Assembly (NCBI GenBank): GCA_037954665.1
Contig: JBBMOL010000247.1
Span: forward strand, 496,001-560,000
DNA from: Laguncularia racemosa
Taxonomy: Eukaryota; Streptophyta; Magnoliopsida; Myrtales; Combretaceae
Length of the DNA stretch: 64,000 nucleotides
Direction of reading: 5' to 3'
A program made the position numbers and the translations under genes. The notes under the pieces are model-generated. The model searched no databases. It was not told the DNA's origin and saw only the letters and a list, made by a program, of their open reading frames with translations. Positions 58,700-64,000 of this stretch are shown here, piece after piece. Positions within the stretch are counted from its first letter, which is position 1. Each line of letters opens with the position of its first letter.

Positions 58700-60230
58700 C
58701 CTCTAGATTATCTAGAGTAGACCTTCCTAGCAAAGGGCTTTAAGTTACCGGTTATCATAGCCTTTGATTTATCTAAAGAGCAAAAAGATCAATTGCTCAT
58801 GGTCCTAAGAGCACACAAGCGAGCGATTGCTTGGAAGATGGCAAATATCAAAGGTATCAACCCCTCCTTCTACACACATAAAATATTACTAGAAGAAGGA
58901 TTCAAGCCTATAGTGCAACTAAAGCCTAAGCTAAATCCTAATATGAAATCGGTAGTTAAGAACGAAGTTACCAAGCTCCTCGATGCGAGACTAATATATC
59001 CAATATCAAACAGTCCTTAGGTCATTTTAACACAAGTGGGGCTAAAGAAAGGAGGGATAATTGTGGTCCCTAATGAGAATAGTGAACTTATACCAATGCG
59101 TACCATCACTAGATGTCGTGTCTGTATAGATTACCGAAAATTAAATGATGCCACTAAAAAGGACCATTTCCTACTTCCCTTTGTGGATCAAATGCTGGAG
59201 AGACTAGTTGGACATATGTATTATTGCTACCTTAATAGGATATCCAGATACTTCCAAATACCAATAGCTCTAGAGGACTAGGAGAAAACCACCTTGACTT
59301 GCCCTTATAGCACATATGCTTACAAGAGAATGCCATTTAGGTTATGTAATGCACCAACTACATTTCAATGATGTATGTTAGCTATATTTGTTGATCTAAT
59401 AGAGAAAATTATGGAAGTCTTCATGGATGACTTTTTCGTCTTTGGTGATTCTTTCTCAAATTTTTTAGAGAATTTAGAAAAGGTGTTTATTCGTTACGAA
59501 GAGACTAATCTTGTACTAAACTAAGAGAAATGTCACTTCATGTGTAAGGAGGGCATTGTACTTAGCCATAAAGTTTTACATAGGGGTATCAAAGTTGATC
59601 GAGCAAAGGTCGATGTGATCACAAAACTTCCACCAACAATTTCAATCAAGGTTATAAGAAGTTTTATGGGCCATGCTGATTTTTACAGACACTTCATAAA
59701 GGACTTTTCAAAAGTAGCCTACCCACTGACTCGACTATTGGAAAAGGATTTGCCTTTCAACCTCACTCTTAATTGTAAGTATGCCTTTGACGTACTCAAG
59801 GAAAGATTGACCAATGTACCCATCATGATAGCTCATAATTGGAACTTGCCCTTTGAACTCATGTATGACGTAAGTGACTATGCAATTAGGGCGATTATGG
59901 GACAAAGGCAAGATAAAAACTTTCAACCTATTTACTACATTAGTAGAACTCTTAATCATGCTTAGGTAAATTACACTACTATAGAGAAGGAACTATTGGC
60001 CATGGTATTTACATTTGACAAATTTAGGTCGTATTTAATTCTATCCAAGGTAATTGTCTACACTAATCACTTTACTTTGAAATTTTTACTGACGAAAACT
60101 GATGCAAAGCCAAAACTTATTAGGTAGATTCTGCTCCTACATGAATTTGACTTAAAAATTCAAAATAAAAAGGGGGCAGAGAATCTAGCAATTGATCATC
60201 TCTCAAGGCTTGAGAACCCTTGTTTAGTGG
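58700..60230 (+). pseudogene. E9 reverse transcriptase and RNase H
   Basis: The lead-in AIAWKMANIKGINPSFYTHK is open from 58793. Fingers carry CRVCIDYRKLNDATKKDHFL (about 59112-59170). The palm has an intact active site, VFMDDFFVFGD, at 59417-59449 (FMDD codons 59420-59431). The thumb and connection contain IRSFMGHADFYRHFIKDFSK. The RNase H region has LPFELMYDVSDYAI and YISRTLNHA and ends with NLAIDHLSRLENP (about 60182-60218). Nearly all in one frame, with scattered tag/tga/taa codons. This wording is characteristic of the Athila/Tat side of Ty3/gypsy. Confidence 0.9.
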
Positions 60231-61211
60231 AGCTTAAGGAAGAAGACATTAATGACTTTTTTCCTAAAGAAAAATTATATGCAGTTTGCCAGCTTATGAA
60301 CATGAAGACTCCTTAGTTTACAAACTTTGCATATTGTCTAACAGTAGGAGTCCTCCCTAATGACCTTAGTTATCATGCAAAAAAGAACTTCTTTTTTGAA
60401 CTCAAATGCTACTACTGGGAAGACCCCTTTCTTTTTTGGGTCCATGAAGATCAAGTAATAAAGAGATGTGTCTCACATGATGAGGGGTAGCAAATCCTTG
60501 AAGTGTCTCATTTCGGCCCTACCGATGGTCATTACTCAGCTAATAGGACTACACATAAAGTTTTGGAGGCTGGTTTCTATTAGCCTAAAATATTTAAGGA
60601 TGCTCATCGTCACTGTGTCACATGTGATAGATGTCAGTGAGTAGGGAACATATCGCAAAGAGATGAGATGCCTTAAAACTTAATTCTAGAATGTGAGGTC
60701 TTTAAGTTATGAGGCATTGACTTCATAGGACCATTCCTTACTTCTTCCGGGAATAAGTACATTTTGGTAGCGGTGGTCTATGTCTCTAAATGGGTTAAGG
60801 CACATGCTTTGCCCACAAATGATGCCTACGTAGTTATAAAGTTCCTTAAGAAGTTGTTCTCCCATTTTAGAACCCTTAAAGCCATTATAAGTGACAGGGG
60901 AACACACTTTTGTAATGCACAATTGGAGAAGGTGCTAAGGAAATATGGTGTGACACATCAAATTGCTACACCTTATCACCCCTAGATATTGTGACAAGTT
61001 GAAGTTTCCAATCGTAAATTGAAAAGAATTTTAGAAAAAAATAGTTCAACATAATGGAAGAGATTGGGTAAAAAAGATTGATGATGCCTTGTAAGCATAT
61101 CGAATAACCTACAAAAAACATTTGAGAACTACTTCCTATAAGCTAGTTTACGGAAAATCCTACGACCTCTTAGTAGAGATTGAATGCAAGGCATATTAGG
61201 CAATTAAGTTG
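60231..61211 (+). pseudogene. E9 integrase, 5' part
   Basis: The zinc-binding region has HYSANRTTHKVLEAGFY and HCVTCDRCQ (about 60530-60640). The core has GIDFIGPFLTSSGNKYILVA (first catalytic Asp, about 60719), AIISDRGTHFCN (second Asp, about 60890) and VEVSNRKLKRIL (Glu region, about 61000), with stops between. It is interrupted at 61211, in a KAYWAIKKL-type block, by the solo LTR E11. Confidence 0.85.
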
Positions 61212-62209
61212 TAATGTGCCTAAAACCAAGGTCTAAGCACATGCAAATGAACCAAATGAACAACTTCAACTCTCAAAATCAAAACCGATTCAAAAGGGTA
61301 AAAATTGCATGAACCCTATTGAAAATGTAATGAGATCCAAATACTCAATGATGCAATTACAATTCCACAAGCATAATTTCTTCCATCATAACTCTAATCA
61401 TCTATAAATCCACGTGAATAATACATATGAACAACAAAATTTTCAACTCAAAGATCCCCTTTTCACCGAATACAAATCACGGTTCAAAATTAAGTACAAT
61501 TGATAGTAAACAACAAATGCTTAATACCAATTAACTAGGAAATAACAACTTGATTACAAATGTAATCAAATGATACCAAGAAGATTTCAATCCAACCCTA
61601 GATATAACTCACTAGAGATGAAATGAAACATAACAACAAAAGATTGATATTACTCACAATTTCAAGTGTTGCACTCGCCACAATTTCAACGCTTGGGGTT
61701 GAAATTGATAAAAGTCTAATCACAATTAGGAGAACCTTAATCCTCACGAAAACGTGTATGTCAAATCTGAAAAAAGTGGCCTCCTTAAACCCTACTTTAA
61801 GCAAGTATTTATACTTGCTCCCTTCAGGGTTAGAAAATGCACAAAATTACAACTATGCCACTTTTAGGGTGGCCGGTCCTAAATGAAAATTACAATCAAA
61901 ATGAAAGTTTCCCAAAAGAAAATATAACATAAAATAGTCTATAGAACAATTACAAAGTACAAAATTTCATAAATCTTCATGAGCCAGTGCTTCGAAATGG
62001 AAACAATCGCAACGGGCCTTTGAACGCAAATCTGATGATGTCCTGTGGCCATCAACTAGTGTAGGACATGTTGGCATCCCATGGAGAATTATTATTGTAC
62101 CTGTAAGATTACTTATTAGATAAAAGAAATGAAGTAAAATATGAGAAATTTGGATCATTATCCAAATCTAGCTCTGAAAGCATAGACGGTGCTGGAAAAT
62201 TTCCCATCA
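61212..62209 (-). repeat. E11: solo LTR of family beta
   Basis: A 998-bp insert with a perfect target duplication, agttg (61207-61211 and 62210-62214), splits E9 integrase. Read on the - strand it starts TGATGGGAAATTTTCC and ends ..ttaggcacatta. It shares the family beta blocks: accggccac..aaagtggcata, gcaagtataaatacttgc (61803-61820 in complement) and gagtaatatcaatctt. No internal sequence is present, as expected after recombination between the two LTRs of a full element. Confidence 0.9.
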
Positions 62210-62680
62210 AGTTGGCAAATTTTGACTCATAAGCTGCTGGATTCAAGAGGAAGCTACAACTAAATGAACTTGATGAGTGGAGAAGGTAAGCATACGAGAA
62301 TATGAAGATATATAAGGAGAGGATGAAGGACTATCAAGATAGACACATCTGCTATCCAAAGGAGTTCAAGGAAGGGGACTAAGTACTTTTGTTTAATTTT
62401 CGGTTGAAACTTTTTCTCAAGAAGTTTAAATCTAGATAGTTTAGCCCCTTTGTGGTCAAGCAAGTCTTCCCGCATAGTGCGGTGGAGCTTGAACACCCAG
62501 AGCATGACAATTTCAAGGTGAATGGCCATAGATTGAAACTACACATGAGAGACGGGGCAACACATGAATACCATGAGGAGTCGAAGCTCCAATTACTAGA
62601 TAGCCAGCCAACCAAAGTGAAGGATGTCAAGCTAACGACATTAAAAAAGTGCTCTTTATGGGAGGCAACCTATGATTAAC
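62210..62680 (+). pseudogene. E9 integrase C-terminus
   Basis: It resumes after E11: FKRKLQLNELDEWR, YENMKIYKERMKDYQDRHIC and LLFNFRLKLFLKKFKSR, then a VKQVFPHSAVELEHPEHDNF and VNGHRLKLHM end. The last codons run to TLKKCSLWEATYD near 62679, followed by the ggaggcaacctatg sequence that also follows gag-protease in E7. Confidence 0.85.
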
Positions 62681-64000
62681 TTAGGTATGTTAAGTTCCTT
62701 TTTGTTTTACTTTTATTTCACTAAACTGATTTTGTTCTTTAAAAAAGAAAGTGCAAATTTGTAGAGAGGAATTAAGCTTACTTACGTGGAGTGAGAGTCA
62801 TCTTTGAGTGTGTGGAAGCATTCATCAAGTAAGGAAATTTAGGCTTGAACTTTTCAAGTGTACCTAGTAAGTTATTTTCATGTTCCTTTGATGATGTTAA
62901 GGTACACAATGCACAACCCCATGGATCAAGTAGCTTTGAAGAATAATATTAGAATTATGTACAATGTTTCAACATTTGCATAACATTGAGCATAAGTAGT
63001 GCTCAAGGCAGTGCATACCTCAAGAGAAGCTTCTGGGAACTTTTTGGCACCCTGCATGGCCCCAAGCATGGCCATGTAGGAGCTAGCCCTCGGATCACTT
63101 TTAGTACTTTGTGTAGCCTCGAACAAACCCTTACAGAAGGCAGAGCACTCTGGTGCCCCATGGGGATAGCCTCATATCACTTTTTAGCACTTTATATGGC
63201 CCCAAGCACAGCCATGCACAAGCCCTTGCAGAGTGTCCATATATATATAGCCGCTTTTACCACCTCTCCCACATGCTCTCTCATTTTGCTCCACTTTAAT
63301 ACACTTCCCTCCTACCTCACCCTCATGAAACTCCACTTTTACACTTCACACATTTCCCCCTCACGTTCTACTCCATCTTCTATAACCCAAACTAAACATC
63401 CAAGTAAGTTTTTCTTTCTGTTTTGTTGTACATGTTAGACTTACACACCTAATAATTTTTATTATCTATATATTATTGGGTTTTTGACATATGTGAATGT
63501 GTTTTTGTGCATAGGGAAGTGTAAGGTAGTGATTGTTGCTTACTGAGTATTTAATTGTAATACATACCTTTTTCTTCCATCCATTTGTGCTTTTATAAGA
63601 TTTTCATTAGGGCTCACCACCATTTTTTTGTACGATTTCATAACTTTTGGGCTTTTCCCAATAATGTGCAATTAACTATTTTTGAAGTCATTTGATACCA
63701 ATAGCTCCCTTAATTTTGATTTGTAGTGCTTATTTTGACAATCTAAGGTTCCTAAGCATGCGAAATTGGGGTTTTTGCAATTCTAAGAACTAAAGTAAAA
63801 ATTCATGGAGCTTCGATGAGGTTTTTTTTCATCTAATTGTCTTAACACTTCTACATGACCATGTGCATGACCAAATTCCCTCACTTGTGTTGATTTAAAT
63901 TTTTACCTGCTCTTAATCCTATCCTACTTGCTGTATGGTCGTGCAAATGGTTGTGTTAACTATCATGTCTTACCTTATGATTTTATCGTCAAGAATTGAT
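62681..64000 (+). other. E9 3' region or further insertion, no gene recognised
   Basis: No LTR copy matching 50781-52246 appears. At 63040-63240 there are two related stretches containing catggccccaagcatggcca and atggccccaagcacagccat, then a TATA-like catatatatatagcc at about 63238. A pyrimidine-rich ctccc/cttcc stretch (63270-63400) follows. This order looks like an LTR promoter followed by a leader, perhaps another LTR element, or the long 3' region of an Athila-like element. A frame at 62986-63438 has no family resemblance. Confidence 0.4.

Larger units (their letters stand above)
30488..64000 (+). mobile_element. E6: Del/Tekay-like Ty3/gypsy element (family zeta), host of the nest
   Basis: It consists of a 5' LTR (30488-32955), tRNA-Met PBS, gag (33393-34553), protease (41495-41937), RT and RNase H (48394-49860) and integrase (50060-50780). 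These segments are continuous once E7, E8 and E9 are removed: gag passes to protease across E7, and the protease C-terminus passes to the RT lead-in across E8. Integrase is interrupted at 50780 by E9, whose far end is outside the window, so the rest of integrase and the 3' LTR of E6 must lie beyond 64000. Lineage is suggested by the long LTR and the DTGA protease with MIKFDIILG.N.LSRYHATIDC; a chromodomain cannot be checked. Confidence 0.85.
50781..64000 (+). mobile_element. E9: Athila/Tat-like element (family gamma), open at the right edge
   Basis: It inserted into E6 integrase. Order on the + strand: 5' LTR (50781-52246), tRNA-Asp PBS, gag (52399-53319, resuming at 57136), protease (57990-58432), RT and RNase H (58700-60230), integrase (60300-61211, resuming at 62210-62680), then a 3' region to the window end. 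E10 splits gag and E11 splits integrase. Its 3' LTR is not in the window. Most of pol shares one reading frame with many stops. The five bases before it are ctagg. Confidence 0.9.

Noticed and set aside
62986..63438. 150-codon open frame near the right end
   Set aside because: It overlaps a promoter-like and pyrimidine-rich stretch, has biased Ser/Thr/Pro/Leu content and no motif.

Overview
The window is nuclear DNA of a flowering plant. It is AT-rich, carries no recognisable host gene, tRNA or rRNA gene, and is filled with decayed Ty3/gypsy-type LTR retrotransposons. These are primed by initiator-tRNA-Met or tRNA-Asp, inserted into one another in both orientations, and separated by low-complexity DNA. 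This looks like pericentromeric or other heterochromatic repeat DNA. The species cannot be named from the sequence. Almost every retrotransposon reading frame has premature stops, most of them readable as C-to-T or G-to-A transitions, as expected for long-methylated elements.

I recognise eleven insertions (E1 to E11) in six families (alpha to zeta). Left part (1 to 30.5 kb): E1 (family beta, about 3.84-9.02 kb, + strand) keeps the end of its 5' LTR, its PBS, its leader and the start of gag. It is then interrupted by a composite of E2 (alpha, 3' LTR plus pol tail, - strand, 5745-6851) fused to E3 (gamma, gag plus PBS plus 5' LTR, - strand, 6852-8945), and resumes as a 77-bp stub of its 3' LTR. 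E4 (9638-11124) is a delta LTR fragment. E5 (alpha, 15884-21535, - strand) is a complete structural element with 946-bp LTRs and a perfect ATATC target duplication, but RT is fused in frame to integrase with the catalytic core between them deleted. The rest of the left part holds minisatellites, microsatellites and A-rich DNA without genes.

Right part (30.5 to 64 kb) is a three-level nest. E6 (zeta, Del/Tekay-like, + strand) begins with a 2.47-kb LTR at 30488. Its gag is split from its protease by E7 (delta, 34554-41494, gag-protease only). Its protease is split from its RT by E8 (epsilon, 41938-48393, - strand, full gag-pol). Its integrase is cut at 50780 by E9 (gamma, Athila/Tat-like, + strand, running off the window). 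E9 in turn carries E10 (beta, 53320-57135) in gag and a solo beta LTR, E11 (61212-62209), in integrase. Each insertion was placed by joining the interrupted protein on its two sides and by 5-bp target duplications.

The observations I rate highest are: (i) a homologous, palindrome-bearing repeat module (core CACGGCCGTG, unit about 52 bp) in the LTRs of at least three otherwise different families, in the same orientation relative to the element; (ii) a triplicated primer-binding-site/LTR-edge unit in E5, which suggests the LTR grew outward by absorbing an old PBS; (iii) three independent deletions that remove RT and RNase H while keeping LTRs and gag and/or protease, giving presumably trans-mobilised derivatives. 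I found no evidence for a cellular pathway, a CRISPR array, or any host-encoded system.
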